The notes under the pieces: model-generated
Database searches by the model: none
The model's input: only the letters and a program-made list of their open reading frames with translations
Told to the model about the DNA's origin: nothing
Translations under genes and position numbers: made by a program
Shown here: piece by piece, positions 16,580 through 25,639 of the stretch
Layout of the letters: every line of letters begins with the position of its first letter
Numbering within the stretch: the first letter of the stretch is position 1
From: Syntrophaceae bacterium UBA2280
Lineage (GTDB): Bacteria > Desulfobacterota > Syntrophia > Syntrophales > Smithellaceae
Assembly (NCBI GenBank): GCA_002347685.1
Contig: DDWS01000002.1
Location: 1-64,000 of the forward strand
DNA: 64,000 nt
Direction: 5' to 3'

Positions 16580-17770
16580 ATGAAATTTGAAATCGTTCCA
16601 AATGTCGACTGGGTGGGGAAAATTGACTGGGAACTTCGCAAATTCCACGGCGAGGAATATTCCACGCATCGCGGAACCTCGTATAACTCCTATCTGGTGC
16701 AAGACGAAAAGATCGCACTCATCGACACGGTCTGGTCGCCCTTTGCCAAGGAATTTGTCGCCAATCTGGCCTCCGAGATCGATTTGAAAAAAATCGACTA
16801 TGTCATTGCCAACCACGCCGAGATGGATCATTCCGGCGCTCTGCCGGAGCTGATGCGCCATATTCCAGACAAGCCGATTTACTGCACAGCCAACGGTGTC
16901 AAATCGCTTCGGGGGCATTACCACCAGGACTGGAATTTTCAGGTGGTCAAGACCGGGGATAAGCTGTCGCTGGGCAAAAAGGAACTGATATTCGTCGAAG
17001 CGATGATGTTGCACTGGCCGGATTCCATGATGGCCTATCTCACGGGCGATGCGATTTTATTCTCCAACGACGCGTTCGGCCAGCATATCGCGAGCGAGCA
17101 TATGTACAATGATCTGGTCGTGCAATCCGAGCTCTTCGAAGAGGCGACGAAATATTATGCCAACATTCTCACGCCGTTTTCTCCGTTGGTGACGAAGAAA
17201 ATCAACGAAGTAATCGCGCTGAATTTGCCGGTGAATGCCATTTGCCCCAGCCACGGTATCATCTGGCGCGACAAGCCCCTGCAGATCGCCGAGCAGTATC
17301 TGACATGGGCGGCGGACTACCAGGAAAATCAGATCACGCTCATCTACGACACCATGTGGGACGGTACGAGGATGCTGGCCGAGCATATCGCCAAAGGCAT
17401 CAAAAAAGCAGACGACAAAGTGACGGTGAAACTGTGCAACATTGCGCGCAGCGACATCAACGATGTGGTGACCGAGGTTTTCAGGTCTAAAGCGATTCTT
17501 GTGGGTTCGCCCACGATCAACAAGGGGATTTTAAATGCCATGGCGGCGCTTCTGGAAATGATCACCGGGCTTAAATTCAAAAACAAAAAAGCCGCGGCGT
17601 TCGGCTGCTATGGCTGGAGTGGCGAGAGTGTGAAGATCCTGACGGATCATTTAGACAAAGCCGGATTTGAAGTGACGGGCGACGGACTGAAGGCGATGTG
17701 GCAGCCCGACAGTGAAGCACTGGTCCAGGCTTTTGAATTCGGAAAGGTCTTTGCAGAGAAGACAAAATGA
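16580..17770 (+). CDS. Flavodiiron protein (A-type flavoprotein, O2/NO reductase)
   Basis: The 396-residue protein has an N-terminal metallo-beta-lactamase-like diiron domain (1-250) with ligands H79, E81, D83 and H84 in NHAEMDHSG, a histidine in MMLHWPDSM, an aspartate in FSNDAFGQH and a histidine in CPSHGIIW. A C-terminal flavodoxin domain follows (from about 255) with the FMN-binding YDTMWDGTRMLA loop. Such enzymes reduce O2 to water or NO to N2O in anaerobes. The cupin gene directly upstream and the Fnr/HcpR-like site support a role in oxidative or nitrosative defence. No rubredoxin gene is adjacent. Confidence 0.95.
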   Translation: MKFEIVPNVDWVGKIDWELRKFHGEEYSTHRGTSYNSYLVQDEKIALIDTVWSPFAKEFVANLASEIDLKKIDYVIANHAEMDHSGALPELMRHIPDKPIYCTANGVKSLRGHYHQDWNFQVVKTGDKLSLGKKELIFVEAMMLHWPDSMMAYLTGDAILFSNDAFGQHIASEHMYNDLVVQSELFEEATKYYANILTPFSPLVTKKINEVIALNLPVNAICPSHGIIWRDKPLQIAEQYLTWAADYQENQITLIYDTMWDGTRMLAEHIAKGIKKADDKVTVKLCNIARSDINDVVTEVFRSKAILVGSPTINKGILNAMAALLEMITGLKFKNKKAAAFGCYGWSGESVKILTDHLDKAGFEVTGDGLKAMWQPDSEALVQAFEFGKVFAEKTK

Positions 17771-17857
17771 TAAAGAGCTGGGGGCGGTTTGATCCGGCAT
17801 TCACCGGGCCGAACCGTTCCCGGCAAAAATGACGAGACATGCTACGCGAGCGGCAAA

Positions 17858-18484
17858 TCAAATTGCCCCGTGCTTTTTCAGAAGCAAAGCGACCGCCTCG
17901 GCCAGCCTCTGATAGCCTGCGGCATTGGGGTGGATCAAATCCGACTTAAAAGAATGATTCGCCAGGATATCGGACAGGGTATTTTCCTCAAGTGGAACGG
18001 CGTATTCCCTTGCTATGTCGCGATATAGAGTCGCCGGAGAAACAAAAAGGCCCGGCGCAGGAACGGCGATCAGAACAACGGATACATTATTATTCCGCGC
18101 AAGCCGGATCATTTGCCGGAGGTTTTCCGCGCTTTGTTCAAGTTTCAGTTTGCGCAGTTGATCATTGCCGCCGTGGCAAAGGATCATGAGCGCCGGTCTT
18201 TCGCGTTCCAATAAGCCGGCCAGGCGCGCCAGCCCCTGGGCAGTGACCTCTCCGGGCACACCCTCGTTGATGACTTTTCTTCCGATGATCGTCTCCAGAC
18301 GGGCCGGATAACTCTCGTGAGGTTTTGCGCCGGTGCCGAACGTGATGCTGTCGCCGAACGCCAGGACGACATCATCCTGTTCAAGTACGGGAAGCTTTAC
18401 AGGCGAAGAACAGCCGATCAACGATGTAAGAATCCATATGAAAAACAAGACGCACGGTATGACAGCCGGTCTTAAATGATGCAT
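17858..18484 (-). CDS. GDSL/SGNH-family esterase lipoprotein (TesA-like)
   Basis: The 208-residue protein begins with a signal peptide ending in the lipobox LIGC (Cys25), so it should be anchored to a membrane outside the cytoplasm. Block I of the SGNH hydrolases, FGDSITFG (catalytic Ser46), is followed by a glycine block, a GGND block III, and SDLIHPNAAG with the Asp-x-x-His pair. This is the arylesterase/thioesterase I pattern (TesA/EstA). It converges on the flavodiiron gene and is divergent from mtfA. Confidence 0.88.
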   Translation of the reverse strand: MHHLRPAVIPCVLFFIWILTSLIGCSSPVKLPVLEQDDVVLAFGDSITFGTGAKPHESYPARLETIIGRKVINEGVPGEVTAQGLARLAGLLERERPALMILCHGGNDQLRKLKLEQSAENLRQMIRLARNNNVSVVLIAVPAPGLFVSPATLYRDIAREYAVPLEENTLSDILANHSFKSDLIHPNAAGYQRLAEAVALLLKKHGAI

Positions 18485-18647
18485 CGAAGCCCCACGAAGT
18501 GATGATCGTATTGTCTGATTCCATCCAATTTTTCGTAACTAAAGCGTGTCCGTGAAATTTGTCAAGCTTTTCATTGATAAATCCGCTTTTTCATCAGTGC
18601 CTTTCGTGTTAGAAAGTGTTCGAGACTCATCGCTTAAGGAAACGCGG

Positions 18648-19448
18648 ATGTTTGGCTGGTTTGCAAAAAACAGGAGAAAAAAAATCATGGCAGGTCCATT
18701 CCCATCGCATTGGGAAAAGACGCTGCAGGAGAATGTTTGCTTCTACCGGCTTTTGGATAACCGTGAGCGCGAAGACCTGCGGGGTCTGATTCAGATTTTT
18801 GTCTATGAAAAAAACTGGGAGGGCTGCGGCGGATTGGATTTGACCGACGAAATGCGCGTCACAATTGCGGCGATGGCCTGTCTGCTGATTTTGCGTATTC
18901 CCCACAATTACTATGAAAATGTCGAAACGATTCTGGTTTATCCTTCGGATCTCGCGCTGCCGGAACGAAAAATCGGTTTTTTTGAAACCGTTGTGGAACC
19001 GATCGAGCCTTCCTTTCCCATCACGGGTCAGGCTTTCGAACAGGGGCCGCTGATCCTGGTATGGGACGCGGTGGAAGAGAGCATCAGGCATGCCGGTTCG
19101 GGATACAATGTGGTTTTTCACGAATTTGCCCATAAGCTCGATATGCAAGACGGCGCCGCCGACGGTACACCGCCCCTGAGAGGCGCGTCAGCTTATTCGG
19201 ATTGGTCCAAAACGCTCTCCCGCGAATATTCACGCCTGCTTACGGATGTTCAAAAAGGCAGGCAGACGTTTCTTGACGAATACGGAGCGACGGACGAGGC
19301 GGAATTTTTCGCCGTGGCCACGGAGCATTTCTTCGACCAGCCGCGGGAAATGGTCCGGCACGCACCGGAACTCTACCGGGTTTTGAAGAAATACTACTGC
19401 CAGGACCCGGCCGCGCGCCTGCAGGCTGACAGGGAGGCCGATGGATGA
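18648..19448 (+). CDS. mtfA: MtfA-family zinc metallopeptidase
   Basis: I start at the ATG 18648 behind AAGGAAA, giving 266 residues; a longer frame reaches 18546 without a ribosome-binding site. The HEFAHKLD motif (H158, E159, H162) is the zinc-binding site of the M90 family, and EFFAVATEHFF further on supplies the downstream acidic ligand. E. coli MtfA binds and inactivates the repressor Mlc and has aminopeptidase activity; no Mlc homologue is visible here. The stop overlaps the next gene start in an ATGA, so three genes to 20337 form one unit. Confidence 0.9.
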   Translation: MFGWFAKNRRKKIMAGPFPSHWEKTLQENVCFYRLLDNREREDLRGLIQIFVYEKNWEGCGGLDLTDEMRVTIAAMACLLILRIPHNYYENVETILVYPSDLALPERKIGFFETVVEPIEPSFPITGQAFEQGPLILVWDAVEESIRHAGSGYNVVFHEFAHKLDMQDGAADGTPPLRGASAYSDWSKTLSREYSRLLTDVQKGRQTFLDEYGATDEAEFFAVATEHFFDQPREMVRHAPELYRVLKKYYCQDPAARLQADREADG

Positions 19449-20008
19449 GCATCAGGGAGAGAGGGGTTCATCTGGTATACAGGGCAGCCACTGGAAGCCG
19501 CGGGCTCCGGCTGCTGCTGACGCCGGTTGTGGCTGTCTCCTACCTGCTTTTCGCAACGGCTTTTGCCTGCCTGGCTTTGCTTGCCGACAGCGTCTTTTCG
19601 CTGCCGGGCATTCCCCCCGAGCCGCTGAACGTGTATTTGTCGCTGCCCCTCACGGGGACGGGCCTGTTTCTGGCAGGTTGGTGCCTCGTGATCTTTCTTG
19701 GGGCGAAGGGAACGCCTGTGCCTTTTAATCCGCCGCCGAGGCTTCTGACGCAAGGTCCATACGCGTACATGCGAAATCCCATGCTCAGCGGCGTTTTTCT
19801 CATCTTATTCGGCGCGGGCATTTTCCTGCAGTCCGTTTTTTTAATTTTTGTCTTCACACCGCTTTTCATAGCACTCAATGTGATCGAAATCAAAATGATC
19901 GAGGAACCGGAGCTGGCTTTAAGATTGGGGAAAGGGTATCTTGCCTACAAGAAACGAACACCGATGTTTTTTCCTGAATTGATTCGGAAAAGGAAAGGAA
20001 AACCATGA
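19445..20008 (+). CDS. Isoprenylcysteine carboxyl methyltransferase-like membrane protein
   Basis: This 187-residue protein has about four membrane segments. Its C-terminal half shows the ICMT/phospholipid methyltransferase pattern: LLTQGPYAYMRNPMLSG (residues 99-115), then an EEPEL motif after a further membrane segment and YKKRTPMFFP near the end. Such proteins methylate a membrane-bound acceptor with SAM; the acceptor is unknown in bacteria. The gene overlaps mtfA by four bases at its start and the next gene by four bases at its end, indicating translational coupling. Confidence 0.8.
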   Translation: MSIRERGVHLVYRAATGSRGLRLLLTPVVAVSYLLFATAFACLALLADSVFSLPGIPPEPLNVYLSLPLTGTGLFLAGWCLVIFLGAKGTPVPFNPPPRLLTQGPYAYMRNPMLSGVFLILFGAGIFLQSVFLIFVFTPLFIALNVIEIKMIEEPELALRLGKGYLAYKKRTPMFFPELIRKRKGKP

Positions 20009-20337
20009 TCGATTATATCAAACGGCATGAACACTATCTCCGGGAGCAACTGGATAAAAAACCGGACAGACAGGAACGTGCGGCGCTTCTGGCCTATCAC
20101 GACAAACAGATTTCCCGGCTTCAGCATGAAAGGCTGGCCCATTTGATTACGATGATGTTCGTCTGCCTGTTTTTTTTACTGTCTTTTGGCTTCACGCTTG
20201 CGAATTTGATTCTGCCATTTATTTCGATTACAGCGCTGCTCCTCGTTTTATCCGCGGCCTACATCCTGCATTACTACCGGCTTGAAAACAGCGTCCAGCG
20301 CTGGTATGAGCTGTCCAACAGCATGCATGAGGTGTGA
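20005..20337 (+). CDS. Small two-helix membrane protein, unknown
   Basis: The 110-residue protein is not recognised. A charged, probably helical N-terminal 45 residues rich in Arg, Lys and Glu precedes two closely spaced membrane segments (about 47-68 and 70-90), with a short soluble tail. It begins in a four-base ATGA overlap with the ICMT-like gene and ends the mtfA unit. The layout suggests a partner of the methyltransferase-like protein, but nothing shows what it does. Confidence 0.65.
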   Translation: MIDYIKRHEHYLREQLDKKPDRQERAALLAYHDKQISRLQHERLAHLITMMFVCLFFLLSFGFTLANLILPFISITALLLVLSAAYILHYYRLENSVQRWYELSNSMHEV

Positions 20338-20348
20338 GGCGCGTAAGT

Positions 20349-20420
20349 CCGGCGCATGCCGGATGAGGTGTAAGGCGCAAGGTGTGAAGAACTTCAAACT
20401 TTAAACGATGAACCTTATTC
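20349..20420. repeat. Palindrome and 7-nt-period AAC repeat after lspA
   Basis: A 14-base palindrome CCGGCGCATGCCGG (20349-20362) is followed by GGTGTAAGGCGCAAGGTGTG. Then comes a tract in which AAC recurs every seven bases (AACTTCA, AACTTTA, AACGATG, AACCTTA, about 20390-20418). It lies between two converging genes, directly past the lspA stop. A similar AAC tract occurs upstream of lspA at about 20990-21010. Confidence 0.4.
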
Positions 20421-20425
20421 CCGCT

Positions 20426-20917
20426 TTATTCGGCTGGTTTGTCTTTTCGGTTGGCGATCATTTCCCAGATCATCAATATCGCGCCGCAGGTGATAGCCGA
20501 GTCCGCGACGTTGAAGGCCGGCCAGTGCGCTGTTCCGATATAGACGTCAAGAAAATCGACGACCGCGCCGTACCGCAGCCGATCGATCAGATTACCCACT
20601 GCGCCGCCGAAGATGAGTGTCAGGGATGCCACGAGCATCAGACTGCGGGGATTTGTTTTGACAAGGTAGTAAATGATCAGAAGGATGGCCGCCGATGTGA
20701 TGCCGGTGAAGAAAAAGTACCGGAACGTTTCCCCCGCTGAGGCCAGAAACCCGAATGCCGCCCCGGGATTCATCACGTAGACCAGATTGAAAAATCCCGG
20801 AATGACGGGATAAACCTCATGCAGCACAAATCGTGATGTAATCGCCGATTTGGTGATCTGATCCAGTACGATGAGCGCTGCGGCGCCCAGAAAAAATATC
20901 ACAAGATTCTTTTTCAA
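20426..20917 (-). CDS. lspA: Lipoprotein signal peptidase (signal peptidase II)
   Basis: The 163-residue inner-membrane aspartyl protease removes signal peptides from diacylglyceryl-modified prolipoproteins. The catalytic aspartates lie in GGAVGNLIDRLRYGAVVDF and in FNVADSAI, and the ILDQITK-like LDQITKS and MNPGAAFG segments are in their usual places; four membrane helices are visible. It follows ileS on the same strand, the order seen in most bacteria. About 120 bases of repeat-containing DNA separate the two, more than usual. Confidence 0.95.
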   Translation of the reverse strand: MKKNLVIFFLGAAALIVLDQITKSAITSRFVLHEVYPVIPGFFNLVYVMNPGAAFGFLASAGETFRYFFFTGITSAAILLIIYYLVKTNPRSLMLVASLTLIFGGAVGNLIDRLRYGAVVDFLDVYIGTAHWPAFNVADSAITCGAILMIWEMIANRKDKPAE

Positions 20918-20984
20918 TGAAAACTCCTTTGCCGCTTACGATTGCCCCGTCACCTGCGTGGGAAAGCAACCCGAATAGACGTTA

Positions 20985-21038
20985 GATGTGAAACATTAAC
21001 TTTAAACAATATCCCCATAGCCTATAGCCCATTGCCTA
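20985..21038. repeat. 7-nt-period repeats between ileS and lspA
   Basis: The stretch contains AACATT, AACTTTA and AACAATA spaced about seven bases apart, then CATAGCC, TATAGCC and CATTGCC in exact seven-base steps (about 21014-21034), ending just before the ileS stop at 21041. The second part is the same family as the AGCCTAY repeats after groEL (26414-26440). Confidence 0.45.
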
Positions 21039-21040
21039 AT

Positions 21041-23830
21041 TTACAGATTCGGCAGACACCGTCCACACACCGTGGGATGATTCGCGTCGGAGCCGACCGA
21101 CTCTTCATAAATCCAACAGCGTTCGCATTTGACGCCGCGCGCTTTTTCCACGCCGACTACCAGGCCCTTGATCTCCTCGCTTTTGTAAGGCACGGCGATA
21201 TCCTTTTCGTCTACGACCTGCAGCTGTGAGACGATAAGAAGCGCGCGAAGTTCTTCGAGATGGGTTTGTAAAAGTGCGCGCAATTTCTCCGGTGTAGCAA
21301 TGTTGATGCGGGCATCCAGCGAATGGCCGATGACTTTTTCCTTGCGCGCCTGTTCGACGGCTTTGGCGATTTCCCCTTTGGCGTCGCTCATGGTTTTCCA
21401 GCGTTCACCCAGATCGGCATCGAAATATTTTTCATCCAATTGCGGAAACTGAGCCAGATGGACGCTTTGCTCTTTTCCAGGCCAGGCGGGCAGGGCCGCC
21501 CATACTTCTTCTTCCGTAAAAGTGAAAATCGGCGCCAGCAGGCGGGTCATGGCGTTTAAAATGATGAACATCGCCGTCTGACCGGAACGACGCGCCGTGG
21601 AAGCAGCCTTGCTGGTGTAGAGCCGGTCCTTCAAAACATCCAGGTAAAGCGCGCTCAAATCCACCGAACAATAATTATACAGGGTGTAGAAGACCACATG
21701 GAACTGATGGCGTTCGTAGGCTTCCGTCACCCGCTTGATGACCTCCTGCAGGCGGTGAAGCGCCCAGCGATCCATTTCCGTCATCTGCCCGCAGGGCACA
21801 CTATCCGTATCCACGTTGAAATCATAGAGATTGCCCAGGATGAAACGGCTGGTGTTGCGGATCCGGCGATAGGCCTCCGTCAGGCGCTTGAGGATTTCCT
21901 CGGAAATACGGATGTCGTCGGTATAGTCTTCCGCCGCAACCCACAGGCGCAGGATTTCCGCGCCGTATTTGGCAATCGCCTCTTCCGCGCCGATGACGTT
22001 GCCGACGGACTTGGACATCTTCTTGCCTTCGCCGTCCACGACAAAGCCGTGTGTCAGAACGCTTTTGTAAGGCGCGCGTCCGCGCGTGCCCACGGATTCC
22101 AGAAGCGATGAATGGAACCAGCCGCGGTGCTGATCCGAGCCTTCCAGGTACATGTCGCAAGGCGAGCTCAGATCCGCCCTTTTTTCCAGAACCGCCGCAT
22201 GGCTGACCCCGGAGTCAAACCACACATCGAGAATGTTTACTTCCTTGGTGAATTCCGTGTGCCGGCAATGGGGGCAGATCGTGTGTCTGGGCATCAGATC
22301 GTGCGGTTCTTTTTCAAACCAGACATCCGCGCCGCCCTGCTCCACCAGGTCCACCAGATGATCGAGGATTTCCTGGGTCAGCACTTCATTTTTACATTTC
22401 TCGCAATAGAAGACCGTGATGGGCACACCCCACAGGCGCTGGCGCGAGATGCACCAGTCGGGACGGTTCTCGACCATGCCGTAGATGCGGTCGCGTCCCC
22501 AGGAGGGAATCCACTGAACTTCATTGATAGCCGCCAGCGCTTTTTTGCGCAGATCGTTTTTTTCCATCGAAATGAACCACTGCTCGGTGGAACGGAAGAT
22601 AATGGGCTTTTTGCAGCGCCAGCAGTGCGGATACGAATGCTGCATGGGAACATGCCCCATCAGCGCCCCCGCTTCCGCCAGTTTTTTGATGACGTTGTCA
22701 TTGGCATCGAAAACGAACTGACCTGCGAAATGTTCCACATCTTCGGTGAACTTTCCCGCGTCGTCCACCGGCGCGTAATTGTCCAGACCGTACTCCAGCC
22801 CGATTTCATAGTCTTCCTGGCCGTGGCCGGGCGCAATGTGCACGGCGCCGGTACCGGCTGCAAGCGTGACGAAAGGCGCCAGAATCAGCACGCTGTTTCT
22901 TTTCACCAGCGGGTGAACGCATTTCTGGCCTTCCAGAACAGCGCCGTTGAACTCATCGAGAATTTCATATTTTTTATCGCGGTAACCGAATGCGTCCAGG
23001 CAGTAGTCCAGCATGTCGCTCGCCACAATCAGCACGTCCTCGTCAATTTTCACGGCGGCGTAGATAAAATCATCCTTGACGGCAATCGCCAGATTGGCGG
23101 GAATGGTCCAGGGTGTGGTGGTCCAGATAACCATATGAACCTTCTGACCGGCCAGTTTGGGCAATACCCGGGCAATATCGGACGTAAAGGCAAACTTGAC
23201 GTAAATCGACGGTGTGGAATGATCGGCATATTCCACTTCGGCCTCGGCCAGAGCGGTTTTGCAGGAAGCGCACCAGTAAACGGGTTTCTTGCCTTTATAC
23301 ACGCTGCCGTTTAAATAGAGCTTTCCGAATTCGTTGACGGTGGCGGCCTCGTACGGATAGGCCATGGTCAGATAGGGATTTTCCCATTCGCCGAAAACGC
23401 CCAGGCGCTTGAACTGTTCGCGCTGGATATCCACAAATCTTTCGGCATAAGCGCGGCAGGCGCGGCGCTTTTCGACCTGCGTCATCGTCGCCTTTTTGCC
23501 GCCCAGTTCTTTATCCACCTGATGTTCGATGGGCAGGCCGTGGCAGTCCCAGCCCGGCACATACACGCCGTCGAAACCGGACATGTTTTTTGCTTTGATG
23601 ACGATATCCTTGATGATTTTATTGAGCGCCGTGCCTAAATGAATGTTGCCGTTGGCGTAAGGAGGACCATCATGAAGAAGGTAGGGCTTTTTGCCTTTGG
23701 CGCTTTCGCGGATCTTCTTGTAAATACCCATTTCTTCCCATTTTTTCAGCATCTCCGGTTCACGCGCGGCCAGGTTGGCTTTCATCGGAAAGTCGGTTTT
23801 GGGAAGATTTAATGTTTCTTTGTAATCCAT
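21041..23830 (-). CDS. ileS: Isoleucyl-tRNA synthetase
   Basis: The 929-residue class I synthetase charges tRNA-Ile. It has the HLGT form of the HIGH motif (residues 64-67 in PPYANGNIHLGT), an editing domain with the TTPWTIPAN threonine-rich site, WFISMEKNDLRKKAL, and KMSKS near residue 605. A C-terminal zinc finger carries two CxxC pairs (CERC and CGRC), so it is the bacterial, mupirocin-sensitive-type architecture. Length and order are normal. I saw no T-box leader upstream. Confidence 0.97.
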   Translation of the reverse strand: MDYKETLNLPKTDFPMKANLAAREPEMLKKWEEMGIYKKIRESAKGKKPYLLHDGPPYANGNIHLGTALNKIIKDIVIKAKNMSGFDGVYVPGWDCHGLPIEHQVDKELGGKKATMTQVEKRRACRAYAERFVDIQREQFKRLGVFGEWENPYLTMAYPYEAATVNEFGKLYLNGSVYKGKKPVYWCASCKTALAEAEVEYADHSTPSIYVKFAFTSDIARVLPKLAGQKVHMVIWTTTPWTIPANLAIAVKDDFIYAAVKIDEDVLIVASDMLDYCLDAFGYRDKKYEILDEFNGAVLEGQKCVHPLVKRNSVLILAPFVTLAAGTGAVHIAPGHGQEDYEIGLEYGLDNYAPVDDAGKFTEDVEHFAGQFVFDANDNVIKKLAEAGALMGHVPMQHSYPHCWRCKKPIIFRSTEQWFISMEKNDLRKKALAAINEVQWIPSWGRDRIYGMVENRPDWCISRQRLWGVPITVFYCEKCKNEVLTQEILDHLVDLVEQGGADVWFEKEPHDLMPRHTICPHCRHTEFTKEVNILDVWFDSGVSHAAVLEKRADLSSPCDMYLEGSDQHRGWFHSSLLESVGTRGRAPYKSVLTHGFVVDGEGKKMSKSVGNVIGAEEAIAKYGAEILRLWVAAEDYTDDIRISEEILKRLTEAYRRIRNTSRFILGNLYDFNVDTDSVPCGQMTEMDRWALHRLQEVIKRVTEAYERHQFHVVFYTLYNYCSVDLSALYLDVLKDRLYTSKAASTARRSGQTAMFIILNAMTRLLAPIFTFTEEEVWAALPAWPGKEQSVHLAQFPQLDEKYFDADLGERWKTMSDAKGEIAKAVEQARKEKVIGHSLDARINIATPEKLRALLQTHLEELRALLIVSQLQVVDEKDIAVPYKSEEIKGLVVGVEKARGVKCERCWIYEESVGSDANHPTVCGRCLPNL

Positions 23831-24037
23831 TTTACTGCTCCTGTTGGGTTAAAAAAATAGCGGCCTAACCGCGATGTGTGAATAAATCCAGACAACAGCT
23901 TGTGACCTTCAGGTTATCGCGACTGTTCCCTGCGGCGAATAGTGCTGACATGATCCAGATCAGTCGCAGTCAACTATCACATAAATATACGACTTTCAAG
24001 TTGCATAATAAAGTTTCCGACGTTCTTTGATAAACAT

Positions 24038-24385
24038 TCATTCATCATCCGCTTTCCGATGATCCGCCGCTCTGGCTGGAGAAACTTCTTGCAACTTAAG
24101 GCGATCAGACCAGCAGCGAGGAAGTCGATGCAAATGTGCAACGGCAACTATTATGATCTTGTCTTCTTCCAAACCATAGATTAAACCATAAGGGAAACGA
24201 GCAATCAGGCACCTTCTTAATTCCGGCTCAATTTCAGTGCAAGATTGAGGATAGGCAGCTATTCTTCGAAGGGATCGGTCCAATTCATCGAGAAATTCAT
24301 TGCCGAGTGCCGTCGATTGCTCATTATACCAATCCACAGCATCGTTGAGTTCTTTTTGTGCTGGTGTGAGGAAGGAAATTTTCAT
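24038..24385 (-). CDS. ParE/RelE-superfamily toxin
   Basis: The 115-residue protein has the ParE-like pattern: FLTPAQKELNDAVDWYNEQS at the N-terminus, a helix with ELDRSLRRIAAYPQS, and the core strands RRCLIARFPYGLIYGLEEDKIIIVAVAHLHR. ParE-type toxins poison gyrase, while RelE types cut mRNA; the sequence does not decide between them. A tail of about 20 residues after HRLPRCW is longer than usual. Its ATG overlaps the antitoxin stop (TGATG, 24383-24387), the standard coupling in such pairs. Confidence 0.85.
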   Translation of the reverse strand: MKISFLTPAQKELNDAVDWYNEQSTALGNEFLDELDRSLRRIAAYPQSCTEIEPELRRCLIARFPYGLIYGLEEDKIIIVAVAHLHRLPRCWSDRLKLQEVSPARAADHRKADDE

Positions 24386-24603
24386 CAGCGTTTATATTTG
24401 CGCATGACATCCTGATACGATACGGACTGAATTTTGCCGGATTTGAAGGCGTTCCATCTTTTTCGCGCTTCATCAGCCCAGATGCGGTCAATTTCCGGAT
24501 CGGGCTTATCAAGGTCTTCAAGAATTATATCGACTAAATGCAGTTTTTCTATATCTGTTAAAGAGGAAATATCGGACACAATTTTTTCGGCTGCCTTCGT
24601 CAT
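24385..24603 (-). CDS. Addiction-module antitoxin (CHP02574-like)
   Basis: I start at the ATG 24603, with GGAG a few bases before; an ATG 12 bases upstream is possible. The 72-residue acidic protein reads AAEKIVSDISSLTDIEKLHLVDIILEDLDKP and later WADEARKRWNAFKSGK, the layout of the small antitoxins that accompany ParE-like toxins (TIGR02574 family). It precedes the toxin gene and overlaps it by three bases. The pair stands alone between ileS and the TPM genes. Confidence 0.82.
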   Translation of the reverse strand: MTKAAEKIVSDISSLTDIEKLHLVDIILEDLDKPDPEIDRIWADEARKRWNAFKSGKIQSVSYQDVMRKYKR

Positions 24604-24676
24604 ATGTTGCTCCATTCACCTGAATTTAAACTGATCTTAACACCGCTATTAACTCATTGCAACAGGCGACTAAGCT

Positions 24677-25639
24677 CTACCAGCTTCCTGACGCCCCGCC
24701 GCCACCGGAGGAGCCGCCGCCTCCGGAAAAACCGGAACTGCCGGAGCTCCAGGAGCTGCCTGAGCTTCCCGATCCGCCTGATGTTACTGTAAAGCCGCCG
24801 ATAGTGGCGCTCCCCCTGGTCTTCAGATCTTTTGCCGCTTTTTCGTACCACTGGCTGTTTCTGAAGAGCAGTTTGGCAACCGGGAAAACGATGAGATATG
24901 TCGTTAAAAGATACAAAGCGCCGGTGGGGCCGACGACGATAATCGGAAACATCGCCCAGAAGGGAATCAGAAAGAAGTACAGAAACCAGCCGATGCCCGG
25001 CGTGAGGACGCCGATCACGGTGAAAAGCCCGATGATCGTAAAGACAAAAGCGCCGATCAGTATTCGTTCGGTCAAAGACATATCCGGTGCTTCCAGATGA
25101 AACAGGGGGTTTTTCGATCGCGCCGCGCCGCTGCTGTCTTCCATCTGCGCCAGGCCGCCTTCTAAAAGAAGAATGATTTCCTTGATGCCGTTTTCGATGC
25201 CGGAATCGTAATCCCCTTTTTTGAAATATGGTGTCATGGTGTCGCGGATGATTCCGCCCGCCAGGCCGTCATTGATGAATCCTTCCAGCCCATACCCCAC
25301 TTCAATGCGCACTCGTCTGTCATGGGGCGCCACCAGAAAAAGAATGCCATTGTCTTTTCCTTTTTGCCCCAGTTTCCAGGCCGAGAAAACGGCAGCAGCG
25401 TATTCCTCAACACCGATGCCGTCGAGCGATGGTACGGTCAGTACGGCAATCTGGTTGGTGGTGCGATTCTCGTGCGCTTTGAGGCGTTCGGTGATGGTTT
25501 TGCGGGTTTCGTCCGAGATAATCTGCGCGTTGTCCGTCACACGGCCGGTGAGGTAGGGTGCGTCAACGGTATGAGCGTAAATGCAGGTGGCGGATAAGAG
25601 CACAGCGGCAAACAGCCAGATACGCAGGATGTTTTTCAT
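24677..25639 (-). CDS. TPM-domain (YgcG-like) secreted membrane protein
   Basis: The 320-residue protein has a signal peptide (residues 1-22) and a TPM domain (about 28-165: YLTGRVTDNAQIISDETR, later NGILFLVAPHDRRVRIEVGYGLEG). Two membrane segments follow (about 190-240), then a C-terminal tail of almost pure Gly and Ser. YgcG/Psb32-like proteins with this layout sit in the envelope; some have phosphatase activity, and plant relatives help photosystem repair. It overlaps the preceding TPM gene by four bases. The usual LemA partner is not adjacent. Confidence 0.85.
   Translation of the reverse strand: MKNILRIWLFAAVLLSATCIYAHTVDAPYLTGRVTDNAQIISDETRKTITERLKAHENRTTNQIAVLTVPSLDGIGVEEYAAAVFSAWKLGQKGKDNGILFLVAPHDRRVRIEVGYGLEGFINDGLAGGIIRDTMTPYFKKGDYDSGIENGIKEIILLLEGGLAQMEDSSGAARSKNPLFHLEAPDMSLTERILIGAFVFTIIGLFTVIGVLTPGIGWFLYFFLIPFWAMFPIIVVGPTGALYLLTTYLIVFPVAKLLFRNSQWYEKAAKDLKTRGSATIGGFTVTSGGSGSSGSSWSSGSSGFSGGGGSSGGGGASGSW

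Noticed and set aside
22112..23314. 400-codon frame antisense to ileS.
   Set aside because: Shadow of ileS codons; no ribosome-binding site and no recognisable domain.
23831..24037. Search for a T-box leader upstream of ileS.
   Set aside because: No conserved T-box core or adjacent terminator-antiterminator pair was seen.
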